Positions 13,923-25,742 of a DNA stretch of 64,000 nucleotides are shown here, one piece after another. A program made the position numbers and the translations under genes. The DNA lies in the NCBI GenBank assembly GCA_008360955.1, contig LUCM01000083.1, forward strand, positions 244,090 to 308,089. The letters run 5' to 3'. The notes under the pieces are model-generated. The model was not told the DNA's origin. It worked only from the letters and a program-made list of their open reading frames with translations, and did not search any database. This DNA is from Fasciolopsis buskii. Taxonomy: Eukaryota; Platyhelminthes; Trematoda; Plagiorchiida; Fasciolidae. Every line of letters starts with the position of its first letter. Within the stretch, counting starts at the first letter, position 1.

Positions 13923-15049
13923 TTTATGCGTTCGTATAGATCGATTCCGTTGTACGAAGCATGAGAGACAACGCCTCATGTCCTATTGCAATATTTGGTG
14001 ACCCGAAAGGAGTTAGCCAACAGCAATATCATCAAACGTCTGAATCTATGGCAGTTCGTATTCAGACCTCGTTCGAGAGTTCGGGCCAACGCAGAAAACT
14101 GACAAAATTACAAATTCGATTGGAACTAAATTGTAAATTCCTTGGTTTACGGAGGAACGACAACAGAAAAGTAAAAGCTTACCAGTGTTAGGTGAGGCGT
14201 CCGAAAGGAAAATTATGGTTGCCGGATTGTAGCAACGATGTTATCCGTTTACACGGCACAAAACCGATTTCGTGGTTAACGTCACTCATCAGGCATTAGT
14301 ACCCAAACCCCGGCGTCAATTGAATGCACACATACTTGAACACTCCGAATGTAGGTGTCCATAACGCTAGCAGCGTCGTGGAAAACAAACATGATACGAA
14401 CGCTACAACATTAAAGAAGTCTTACTGAAGATCGGTACGAGAGGAGAGGGAGGGGTCGCAGTAAAATGCAACAGCACAGGAAAGGTACTTTTTCGCGTTT
14501 TCAACTGTATTTTGATGTTTTTTTCAGTTTTTTGAAGGACGCGAATTCATTAGACAGACCGCACAACATTCGTGCCACGGATTCTGTTTATGGATCTTAA
14601 CTGTTGGCATCTCTGTCCAACGACGATCGTCATCCTTTGGGGTTCAAATAGGAAGGCGGGAAGCACCGATCGATGCCCAAATCGAAGCTAACTTCATACC
14701 TCTATGCCCAAGCATAGCCTGACCACCGAATCGCTTCTTTCAGTCTTTCCCAGTACACGCAAAAGTAACACGAAAAGGCAAACAGTGAGTTGACATACAC
14801 CGTAAGTATCAAGTCATGGAAGACGATGCAGAGTGGTAATCTCAGTCAGGGGGAGACTGCCTGAACGCAACACACGACATCAATATTTTGGCTACCCTAA
14901 GCTTCCATCTGATTTGAGCACTGTTTCGGAGACGACGCGGCTGAATACAGAAAGTTGCCGGGAAGCCTCAACGCGAAGGGCCCAGAGGTAATACAACCGT
15001 AAGGAAGAACGCTTCGCATTCTGGCGCTTCACATTTTTCCCTCGAGAAG

Positions 15050-15560
15050 AAGCCAGATGTCACCGCGGTGCTACAGATGTCGCAAGTTCGGAAAGCCGCT
15101 CTCCAAATGTCAATATTCCTGACGTGGTCGCCCCAACACCATCCGTCACTGCAATCAATCTCGCGAGATATTTAACATTGCAGACTAATTCTAATTGGTC
15201 ATCACAAAAGGTAAGTGAAAGTACGGACTGGTGCCAGACTGGGAGAAGTAAATTACACCTTCTGGGTACGAAGTACATGCCGCACTTGAATACATCACTG
15301 CGCGTTGAATTGTTCGTGCATTGTTGCCCAACAGCGCAAAGTCGTTAGCAAAGTTTAAATCGAAAACCGCGTTTACTGGGTGGAGTTCCACCTCATCGTT
15401 CGTTAAAACAAAAAATTTTCTGTACAACATCGGGTACAACAAGGTTGAAAAGAAACAAGGATATAGGATCGCCTTGTAGTATTCAACTGGAGGCTATGAG
15501 AGGTGACGAAAGCTGACGACCATAGACCCTAGTTTGACGTGGTGTGTGACGGTCCAACTA
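15050..15560 (-). mobile_element. RTE-like (SR2-type) non-LTR retrotransposon relic, reverse-transcriptase core
   Basis: Read on the minus strand, several frames in succession resemble the reverse transcriptase of trematode RTE-like LINEs. Near 15.48 kb QGDPISLFLFNLV corresponds to the family's QGCPLSPFLFN motif. At about 15.33-15.36 kb DLNFANDFALLGNNARTIQR corresponds to the catalytic FADD/YADD box and following helix. Towards 15.1-15.28 kb CNLLLPVWHQ and later text match the KCKVLLQDW region. The reading frame shifts and contains stops. The catalytic box reads FAND, with the first Asp replaced by Asn, so this copy is dead. The clade assignment rests on remembered family patterns. Confidence 0.72.
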
Positions 15561-16689
15561 TTTGAGATCTTTATGATATCGAATTCTTTCGTTCCCGGTA
15601 AATCTGATCTTCTATGTTCCTTTCATAAACAGAGAAAGGGTTTCATAAGATTGGACTAAATCTTGCGTTTCAAGGACTGTCTTCATCATCCCAACCGTTG
15701 TGGTACCTTGGTCGTCTCAATTTGCCAAAAAAGTAATCGCCAAGTGGAAGAAGCCGATGCATGGGGTTCATAGCTGACAGACAAGGAGAAGTTAAGCAGA
15801 ATGTAATTCAAACCTCTCGTTCGACACACGTGTAGTGGCGTTTGAAACTATTCGTGTTGAGGTCATTTTTTTCGCATTTTCTTGATTCTAATCCGGAACT
15901 ATCGATGAATTACACAAAATTTCCACGTATGGTTTGTAATGACTTTGACCACATATCGATCGCCGATAGAAATTCGTTTTCGTCCGGATCGTTGGCACAT
16001 CTGATCTATTGAAAACTTATTTGGTTCGATGCTGCTCCAAATTTTCCCGGGGTCAAGATTGTTCGTTTCCATCTTCATCCTATAGAGTGGACTCTAGCAG
16101 CAGCGTTTATCGAACATGCCCTTTCCTACTACACTCATGCATCTCCAACACACATAGAGCGAAAAAAAGACCGCAGAAGAACCTGGTTGTTGGACGATTT
16201 CTCGTACCTATGGCACAAACTCTTGTCTAATTCATTGAAAATGGCTACCATTCGAACGAATCAAGAGTGTAACTGTGCCTCAGTTTCACCAGTTATGGTT
16301 GTAACCAAACGGGCGAATAAACAAGCGTTTTTTAATTTGAACATAATAACTAACGTGATTTTTTTTCTAGATCTCAGCAAACTGTTATTGGTTTCACTAC
16401 GATGCGCTAATCGAAGCAGGGGAACAGTAGAAAGTCATCCATATGTCTCAACTTTTTTGCAATTGCCTCAGCAACATTGATCGGCCGGGAAATCACCGAA
16501 AGTGTTTCATTTGCTGCAGAAGTTAAGTGTAAGAAAAAAGAAAACGGGGAAAACTACTGATAGACATTAAAGACACGGAAAGACCAGTGGAGGAGCACGG
16601 GTAATTAGAATCTAAACCTTAGATGGATTCCGCTTCTACGCAAAATTTGTTTAGCAGACAATAAAAAGGAAGGGTAGTGAGTAAATAAC

Positions 16690-16760
16690 ATTTCAGAGAG
16701 CCTACGTATGCGGATGACGTCATAGTGTGGCGTGTGTTTACTAAAACCGACGGTGGATAT
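16690..16760 (+). mobile_element. Possible reverse-transcriptase catalytic-box scrap
   Basis: The plus strand encodes PTYADDVIVWRVF, which looks like the YADD box of a non-LTR reverse transcriptase. The frame is open only from about 16.69 to 16.83 kb, and the flanking text has no further recognisable motif. It could be a short fragment of an old element or chance. Confidence 0.28.
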
Positions 16761-16819
16761 AACCACCTACCTGTCTTTCTATCCATCAACCGTCCTATTT
16801 GGACCGGTAAAAAATTAGT

Positions 16820-16858
16820 AAACAAATAAACAAACAAACAAACGGACAAACAACCAGA
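16820..16858 (+). repeat. CAAA microsatellite
   Basis: Tandem caaa/aaca units with substitutions at both ends. Confidence 0.8.
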
Positions 16859-17354
16859 CAAATAAAATACAAAGCAACAAAAACAAAACACGAATGAATG
16901 TAACGGAATACAGTTTGGTGACGATCACTAGCAATGTGTATTCGAAACAAATTGGTTTGGATAGTAGAAAAATACCCGATACTGGACCAGATCAAATGTT
17001 CGTGAAGAATCGTACCACGTGGGAAATTTATTCGTCAAAATGTCAAAAACATCTTGATCGTGTAGATTAGCGTACCTTTCTTCGACTATGAAAAAGGCAA
17101 CTCAAATAGCCAATAGAAAAAAAAAGATTGCTAGATTCCTATCGGTTGAAGCCGTTCCAACTCTGCCCGTCCACTGAACTTCTTTCAGATACACGCATTT
17201 CGTGTGCCATTAGCGTTTCTCGGTATGATCCATGAGGAAACTGAAAGGATCACATAATCTTAACGATCTACCAGTGTCCATAGATAGAACTATCGTTCTC
17301 CTGCCGGGAATACGAAGTAGGAAAAAAAGGCTAATCTGTTGGTTGTTGTAAAAA

Positions 17355-17400
17355 TGTGCTTGACTTTCGTTCACCGATCCCGGGTTCGAATCCCAACCTT
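17355..17400 (+). repeat. tRNA-derived repeat fragment (3' half of a tRNA-like sequence)
   Basis: The sequence contains an excellent RNA polymerase III box B, ggttcgaatcc at 17383-17393, preceded by gtgcttgactttcgttcac, which looks like an anticodon arm. No convincing box A or acceptor stem is present, so this is a SINE or tRNA-pseudogene remnant rather than a working tRNA. It lies about 170 bases past the donor of the E78 exon, in the following intron. Confidence 0.42.
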
Positions 17401-17573
17401 GGATATGCGGACAAATAGCTGAAGGCGTTTCGCCGTATGTTGCAAACCAGCCAACAAGGTAAAAAAAATGCCTGCCGTTATTGCGAACAAGATAGGGCAA
17501 AGGTAAAAATTACTGTTAACCGACCACCCCAAACTCAGCAAGCATAAATTCCAAAGATCAGATTTGTGCTCAC

Positions 17574-18110
17574 CAGACTGATTGGACGTAGACGCATCTG
17601 TTTGATCTTCTCGTCCGCGTAGGGACAAAAATTCTGATATGCCTGATTCACCGTTACGATAATCTCGTACAGACCAAGTTGATCCGAATTGGGACGAGGG
17701 CATACACCCGGCGGTCGAGATACACCGCCAGCTCCGTGCATAGCAGCTGCGGTTTGGACCACGCTTGTATTGAGAGCGGCCGCAGGAATGAATGCAGACC
17801 CGTGACCTCCTCCCGTGTCCGCGCTATTCAAACTGGAAGCCCGATTTAACAGACCCGGACCAACTGTACCGTCGACAGTGTTTGCCGACGGAGGTTGTGA
17901 AAGGGGACCATTTAGGGGAGTGGATTCGGAACTTCGGGTACGTCTAGGCATACGACCGTATCGGACACTGTCTTTGGACATTCCAACTGCAAGACATTTT
18001 CGAAACCGACAATACTGGCAACGGTTGCGATTGAGTCGAATCACCAGACATTTTCCGTCACGCAAACATTTGTACTCAATCTGTTTTTGAATGCTTCGAC
18101 GGAAGAAACC
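17574..18110 (-). CDS. E78: E78-type nuclear receptor, exon with second zinc finger, hinge and start of ligand-binding domain
   Basis: This exon continues the receptor from residue 320 to 498. It opens [15 protein letters not shown] immediately after an acceptor (a pyrimidine-rich stretch, then ttaaaag) and completes the P-box as EGCKG. Cys334, Cys340, Cys350 and Cys353 give the C-x5-C-x9-C-x2-C second finger. [17 protein letters not shown] follows as the T/A-box extension typical of the E75/E78/Rev-erb group; the D-box CLRDGKC points to E78 rather than E75. A Ser/Pro/Gly/Ala-rich hinge leads to [16 protein letters not shown], which resembles the first ligand-binding-domain helix. The frame ends at ISL|gtgagc, a good donor at 17573-17568. 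Most of the ligand-binding domain (helices 3-12) must lie in later exons, none of which I could recognise between here and the left end. Function is inferred from the family: sequence-specific DNA binding in the nucleus. Confidence 0.95.
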
Positions 18111-21100
18111 CTTTTAAACAAATACAAAAAAATAGAGAAATGGTAAGCGAAAAAGAATTTACTTTGAATTATTTTATCCACTTTTAGTCTGTATCTCGTC
18201 CATATAAACTAAAGGAAAAGTGTGTGAAAGTAAAACCCAATATTTTTTGCGTTAAAAAATTTGTAAAATAAATCCAGTACACATAATCAGAATGCGTTCT
18301 GACCTGTTGGGCTGAATAAACGCGCAATGGTAAATAATATCGACGTTATCAGTGTATACGTTCGTCGAGGCCGTTCAAATCCCCAAATTGGATGTCATTT
18401 TTCAACAAGGTAATATCAACAATCACAAATTGCGTGCAAGCAGTAGCTGGTTAGGATTCTTCTCTCTTCTCGAGTGTTCGAAAAGAACATTTCAAAAAAT
18501 CCCGCGAGAAATGTCTGCTACCCACTAACATGAATTTTCCCAATTCGGACACGCTCACTTTAGCAACGGCATCCTATTTTTACTAAACAAGTCGTGGTTA
18601 CATTCTGAACTGAATAAAATTTCATTCATTTTGGAATCGAATTATCGCTGAAAATGTGTAGTTTATCTATGACAAAAGTCCCTGTTTCCCCAAACTGATG
18701 AGCTAGCCAACTGGTCTAGGACGTTACGTGCTACAGTCATTATAAAATTGTACAAAACTTGGAACAGACGTTCTGCCTGCGAAACTTCACTCTATCGATT
18801 TAGTCACTGACTTCATTGATAACTGTATGAGTTGGTCACAACATCCCCATCCTCGCCTATGTCTGGTCAGCATTGGATATTCACTTGCAAAATTTGTGTT
18901 CAAAACTGTGGAACGATAGTTCGGTCGGGTTGAGCATTCGATCAGTCAACGGAAAGTAGTCCACTCAATCCTGGTCTGTGGCGAGCACTCCAGGATGTGA
19001 ACATCAAAAGCGGATTACCCATTGCTAATAAAACAACCCTTGTGCAATTAGCAATGCGTGTTACAAGTGACGCCGAATCAGAAGTTGCAAACCGTTCTGT
19101 TGAGATGCATATGCGAACAGGGAATGATTGACGCACGAGACACTGAATGGTACAGTGGGGAGAAATAAGGTTCAAAGTATCCGACTATCAATCATCATAG
19201 AGTCGGTGGGAATGTGGAAAACGGCTAGCCGAGCCGCCAACCATCAAGGTCCTTGTGATTACGACTAATACAAACTAGGAAGTGCAGAGTTCGGTTAATT
19301 TGTCTGCTTACTAGGACGACATAGACAGCGAATGAAACAGTAAAGGTTTCAACCATAAAGATACAAGGTTCGAGGACTTCATTCCTTCGGTTCCTAACAT
19401 TTCAACCAACCCGTGTCAGATCACGGGAGTTTCTCAAGGCGGGTATCGTTCAATCGTCGTTTTAAAGACATTGTGCAACAGAACAATACGTAATCAAATT
19501 GCACCGAAATCTATTCGGATGTGGACTAGGCAACACAATATAACGCACTATTTTCTACCGATTGTCACATTTGGAGTAGGTTGCCTAACGACACCGCATT
19601 TCAGGCAGTGATAGCTAAGGGAGGATATTATTTTGCTGAACAGGATCGAATTACACTGAACTATGACTGTAAGCGCAGAAGGTATAATATCATGGTCACG
19701 TGAACTTTAATTCTCATGCTGGACGATCAGCTGTTATGTTATCCTGTCGTGGAGACAAACAAGGGGGAAGTTGCACACATTTCCTGCCGTTATTTCCTGC
19801 CAGGAGAGAAAAAGCGAGAACTGATTCAAATTCCGTGAATTTTCCATTTAAAAAAAAACACATGGCTAGTGAGGTGGCACTTTACAAAGCAGCACCAAAC
19901 GATTTCAACTTTGTTTGGGCTCACGAAGCACCACGGTGATACGATGGGTCGTGCAACAATCTAATCTATCTTGTGATACCGGCTCTTATTGAATAGTTCG
20001 GTGCAATAACTATGGCACCGTGGAACTTATCATTATCTATTAAACCTAAAATAAACTTTTTCGGAATTAAAAGTAAATGAAGCAATTTCGTGCCACTGGT
20101 GACGTTTTTATCCACAAGAGACGTCCGTTCAAGGCCAAAAATGCATTTAGGCAAACTGAAAGACAGTCCTTAATCACACAAAACTGAGTCCATTCATATG
20201 CTAGTCAATACAAATGTCAGATTCTTATATGGAAAAGTAAATCCTTAAACCAACGTCCTCCAGCGTAGTTAGTGTTCTCCGAAAAACACGCATGCAGTCC
20301 ACAATCACGAAGACAGGCTGAATATGAAGGCAGATGTCTAATTCGCGCATCAATTAAAACGAAAAATAACGAAACGATCAGATAGGTCCGAAGTATTCAA
20401 GATTTTCGCTCGTGGTACAAACCATATGACTGGCCGATACTTCTCTGGGTTTTCTGTCTCTCCAAGTAATTTGTTTGCTGAAGCATCTACAGATCGATTC
20501 TGCAACGAGGGAGACAGTAGCCTGTTCTACGGCACTTTTGGCTTCTTATCATTATGAATATCTCGATAGTGATCGGAGATTATAGTCTTTGGTCACTTAC
20601 GCGACGTCCAAATCTGATTTGGACCGCATCTATTTCATTTTAGCCAGAAAAGATAGTGCGGGAAGCCAAATAATCAATGTCATGTTTCGTCTGCAAAAGA
20701 AACCGGAGGCTCCCCATCAACGATCACTTGCTCATCCTTCGCAAACCCATTTCCATCCAATGCACTAGTTGCCATGGGCCAGAGAAAACAAATAAAGATC
20801 ATCCGCATGCGCCTATCGGATGGTATAATGCACTCCTTCAAGTTTGCTACTAACTGTCACATATCACCTACCTTTCGAGCACCCCGTTCCCAATCTTAGA
20901 TATCACACATTACGGCGTTCGTTTGAGATCCATTTTTCCGAACGACAGACTTCTTTCCCATTGCTAAGACCTCCTAATCAAACGTAACATCGAGGATTTG
21001 AGTAAGAATTTTGACTGTCAAGATTTAGAATTATCTACGAGTAATCTTCGCTGACAACGAATCCAGCTTTCAAGTCGGACTATCCCGAGTCTGACAGCCT

Positions 21101-22710
21101 AAACGTTACATTCATTCATCCATACACCCAACTAGACTACGGTCAAAATGAATCAATTCGAGCTAAAGATCCGTACACGTATAGCTTGACCGGTTGGTCT
21201 GGGTGCAAACAATCTTATTGCCCATTTTTGAATTCTTGGATTTGAGTCGTTTGGCCAAATGGTAGTACCGTTGTTAGTCAACCTATCTCTTGAGGCCAAT
21301 ACTACCTCGTGTTAGCATGTAACTATTTGTGAGCGGTTCTGCAAGCCAACTAATGTCTGTGAGACGAGTTGAAATGATCAACTTATAATATGACAAAAGA
21401 ATTAGAATGACTAGGGTATCTGGCCCTACTAAATTATACCCACTGGATAACAGAACATATTGAGTGATAAGGTTAAGTGCCGTAGTCGGTTGGGTTATTG
21501 GATTTGAAAGTTTTTATTACCGATGCGATCTCCTCCGTTGTTAATTTACATTTTATCACCCGTTACTGTCCAGGAGATTTTGCTTTCGAGTACACGTTGC
21601 TGTGAGTTATCAGACGAAGTCAGAACCCAACGGGGTGAGGTTAATGGTGACTAGAAGTGAACTATTTTGATGCTTCGACTACTCAACATCATTGCTCTGA
21701 GGAAATTTCCAAACGACGTACGTCGATTGAAGTGATCTTCTTAGGACGCAAGCTAATATAACAGGTGACCGTCACCTACATGCAGTATGAAATCGCATAT
21801 AAACCAATTAGATGTATCATTGACACAATGTCTTCCGTTTACCGCTTCACTATAGACTCACCACACAGATGTGTGAAATCCCAAATACTCTCCGTACGCT
21901 CGACTCGGTGACTGGACGATTTGTTTCTCCAAGCACCAAAATTAGTTTCCCTATACCCTTACAGGACTAAATTTAGGACACAATGCGACGTAATGTGTTT
22001 GGGGCAGTCACCAAGACCACTCCTCCCCCGCCAGGAAGTCATTTCACTTACTTATTTGTCTACTAGACGTGCCAGCCGGTAACTGGTTATTACATAAGCC
22101 AAACTTTAGGTACGATCATTCCCAATGAAAATGATTTAACTTCATTTTACCGAAGTTTATGACCAATTCTCTTGTTTTGGACTTTATTTGAACACACCAC
22201 ACCACTACGAAGATCCATCGACTGATAAACTATCGCAAAATGAGAATGGTGCAAGTGTCAAACTACTATGGCTCTGCATAGAAAACGACGTGTAAAAAAT
22301 ACCCACTGTCATTGTACATCCATATACTGGAGCAATGCGTTGCTAGCAATTTGTCACCAATTACTTTGAACACCAATTTGTTACCGTTTCTCGCCTGTTT
22401 CAGTTCACATCGTTAGACTCACGAGGAAATTCTAAAACGAATTCGGTGGCTAAGATCCGCGTGTTTGAGGTGTCTATCATATCCGTTTTGTGACACTCAG
22501 TGATTTTCGCACAATCTATTTTGATCGGACTATCCAAGTTTTGTTTGAATCACAAAAGCAAACGTGGAGACACAAATATAACGGTATTTGGCCATTTTTC
22601 CGGGGAAAAAACTAGCCAGAAGTGCAAGGCGACTTCGATTTAGACAAATTAGAACGCATGACTTATTGAAATATGGTGAACAGAAGTAACTGCTGGTACA
22701 GGGATGATTG

Positions 22711-22780
22711 GATCAGAAGAGCGGCAACAACCACGAAACCAGTCGTTTGCTTCCGGGCAAATTTTGTTCATCCATCCATA
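22711..22780 (+). repeat. Unnamed dispersed repeat, copy 1
   Basis: It contains cggcaacaaccacgaaacc, then agtcgtttgcttccgggcaa and attttgttcatccatcc. It aligns with the copies at 28481-28560 and 52286-52370 over about 60 bases, and with 34072-34125 in reverse orientation. The repeat type is unknown. Confidence 0.6.
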
Positions 22781-24426
22781 CGCGAAACATACTAGTAAGA
22801 AGAAGTAACAAGTTTTTCATTAGGAGAAAAAAGTTGACGTACCACTTTCGAACTAGAAAGATTGCGTCTTAGGTCTGACGCAAGTATATGATCAGAGTAA
22901 GCGGAGCCATAACTAATGGTCAGTTGAAGACAAATTACCGATGATGTTCTCACCATTTTACAACCATGGCTGCACACTTTTTTCTCATGGTTTTTAACTC
23001 TAACTCCTACCAGTCGGATCCAAAGACGAGTTGCCATGGTGGTGGATGTTCGTTCAGGAATAATGGTCATCACTCATCGGAGGTAGAATCGATAAATCAG
23101 AAAACTTGCAAATTCCCACTGAGCACATAGAGAAACACACAAGTTGACGAACAAGCTCGTTTGGAGTGATTCGTACTCAAGTCATTACATCACAATTTGT
23201 GGTTGCCGTTCAACTTCCCCGACCCACCCACCCTTCGTCCCAATATAAACCTTAGACCACAAAACAATTAACACAACACGTTCCTCTGTATTCGGGTCAT
23301 CCATGCAACACCACAAATCCCTTCTCCAGTCACATTTTTTTATCCGACTAATCCAACTTCTCTTAAAAATTCTTTCGAATATATATTGTAATATAATGGC
23401 ATGAGTACGAATCACTGAAAGCGAGTTTGTTCGCCAACTTGTTTTCTAAATGAATTCAGAAAACCATACACTACAGGTAGAATTAGAGCTCTCAAGCTCA
23501 GTCGTTGTTCGGATATCATGGATTAGATAGTACGACTTTTCACAGCAGCCTATCGATCACACGATATTTCATGGATGCTTCTTGCAAAGTGGAACTCAGC
23601 TGTTAGTGTGGGCATTGCATAACTTCCTCAACTGTTCTACTACCTTGTTTTCTGTGGACAACAGTTGTTGACGTATACCTATTGTTTTATACATCTGACA
23701 CTCCCAAAACAAATCGGCATGCAACAATCAAGGTCACAAACACTCGAGAACGATGGTTTCCGATTTCCAGATATTGCTCAGGCGGTTATACCAAAGGTTA
23801 GCCTGGAAAGAATGTTACCCTATTCCGCCATTTCTCGTTCGCCTCGAAAGTTCAACTGTGATTGGTGACAAACGAAAGAAACAGACGAATCGACTTTGAG
23901 ATGAACAACGATATTCTCGAACGGATAAACAAATTAGTGAACCCAAACGAATACCACCTCGATTTTAGGAGATCCACCCACACCGACTAATAAGCCAGCA
24001 CCTATGAACACATTGGTATGTACACTCCTTGTGGTCTGAATGCCCAAACAGTGTATGGTGTATGTTTTTTGCATACTTGGTTAAGCTGAAAATTATTCTG
24101 ATTTGAAGTTGAAATTAAATCCGAGTGATTAAGAGAACGAGACGCGAATACATGTGTGCATGCACAATTCGAAGCTGGAGACGAGAGATGCACATTCAGG
24201 AGAGAGAGTGTGTGTGTGTTTGAGAGAGACTCGAATCAAGAGATGCTGATGCCTATTGATTTCAATGTACATCAGCCAATTTCAACAGCCTGTTTGGCGC
24301 TTGACAACGTGCACGCGCATTCGAAAACGATGAAATACATTGGGTGATCCACCCTCATATGCACACAAAATTTCACAAGCATATAAACATCTATCCATTG
24401 AAAACCAGCCGGCCATCTCATCCATG

Positions 24427-24451
24427 CACACACACACACACACACACACAC
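24427..24451 (+). repeat. CA microsatellite
   Basis: About twelve ca units. A gagaga/gtgtgt tract lies 230 bases upstream (24200-24228). Confidence 0.93.
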
Positions 24452-24934
24452 GTGAATGGAACTAGATGAGGAAAAGGAGGAACACAATCCAACGCCGACC
24501 ACAAACGGGCACCAAAAGGATCATCAACACTGCCACCAAAACCATCACCACCACAACGACTACTCGCGGTGATGGTCATCAATTGCAGCACCCATCCTTG
24601 TCAAAGGGGAAAGAAGGCACCAAGGCTTAAACATGGATGGCACCAGAGATTTGTGTATCATCGAATAACGCGCTAATGGATGTGCTAATGGTGTGTACAC
24701 GAGCCGACCCCATTTGGAATCCGAGTGTAGTCTACAGAATTACATGCAGTTACAACGGTTACGACAACGACACTGACATTGTCATTGCCAAAGCCTATCC
24801 ATGTCCGGGAGTAGGATGAGTACATCTCAGTTGTAATAAGGAACTGTCTTTTACAACCGTAGGCTCATTTTTCAGAGCCGAGCGGAATGAAAATTTTAGA
24901 GCGATTAAACAACGACCGGAAACAACAAGCAAAG

Positions 24935-24993
24935 AGACAACAACAACAACAACAACATTAGTAGTAGTAATAGTAACAACAACAAGAACAACC
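24935..24993 (+). repeat. CAA and TAG trinucleotide tract
   Basis: Seven caa units followed by tagtagtagtaatag and three more caa units. Confidence 0.9.
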
Positions 24994-25237
24994 ATGGAAA
25001 TCACTAACAAAAGTGTGTATTCGACAGTGATGATAATGGTTCGCTCGTTGGTGTGGTGATGGTAATAATGACAGCGGTAGTGGTGTCTGTCTTTTTATGC
25101 TTATCCGCAAGTCCGAAAACCAAAACGCTTGAATGCACAACATCTGGTTACCTACCCTATATCTAGGTGGCTTAACATCCATCCACTTGTGTATGTGAAA
25201 CTGCATGTATATATGTATATCTATGCATGCACTCACT

Positions 25238-25239
25238 TT

Positions 25240-25274
<35 letters not shown>

Positions 25275-25275
25275 C
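25238..25275 (+). repeat. Compound CT-GT microsatellite
   Basis: About ten ct units run directly into about nine gt units. Confidence 0.95.
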
Positions 25276-25717
25276 GATATGCGAAAGTGAGTGCCTCACA
25301 AAAACATTCGTCATGTTCGGGACCCGCCGCCATACCACCGACAGTCATCGCTAGAGCTCTTGGTATCGTCACCGTCATCGCCATCGCCATTGCCATTGGT
25401 ATCATCACCATCGTAATGAACAACATCATTCAGATCTGTGTCAGTATCAACCAACATTATCGGTGTGGTCGTACGAATAGATGCACACCTCACACAGGAC
25501 AACACACAACATCGACTGAATACAGAAGACACACATAATCGCGTACACGCTTCTGCACGCACGCATCTATGAACATATATTTCGGTGAAAGTGTGCTGTT
25601 CGTGGAAGCCTACACATGCGAACCCCACGTACTGATGTACAGCCCGGTGCGTGGGTATTTGTGTTTACCACAATCAAATTGGCGTCAACAGCACATTTGA
25701 GTTGGGTCCCTGTATGG

Positions 25718-25742
25718 CGAATCGAATCGAATCGAATCGAAT
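25718..25742 (+). repeat. CGAAT pentanucleotide repeat
   Basis: Five tandem cgaat units. Confidence 0.9.

Larger units (their letters stand above)
10130..15040. other. Noncoding stretch with simple repeats; no gene seen
   Basis: This stretch contains the TG-rich pentanucleotide tract, the TA tract and CA runs annotated separately, and a relatively GC-rich patch at about 11.75-12.75 kb that reads like old repeat DNA but matches nothing I can name. No splice-bounded coding segment was recognised on either strand. Confidence 0.55.

Noticed and set aside
17815..18090. Plus-strand 91-codon frame opposite the second zinc-finger exon
   Set aside because: It is the antisense shadow of the E78 exon.
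24795..25628. Several frames rich in Val, Thr-His or Asp-Gly
   Set aside because: They arise from CAA, CT/GT and GAT-like simple repeats and overlap each other on both strands.
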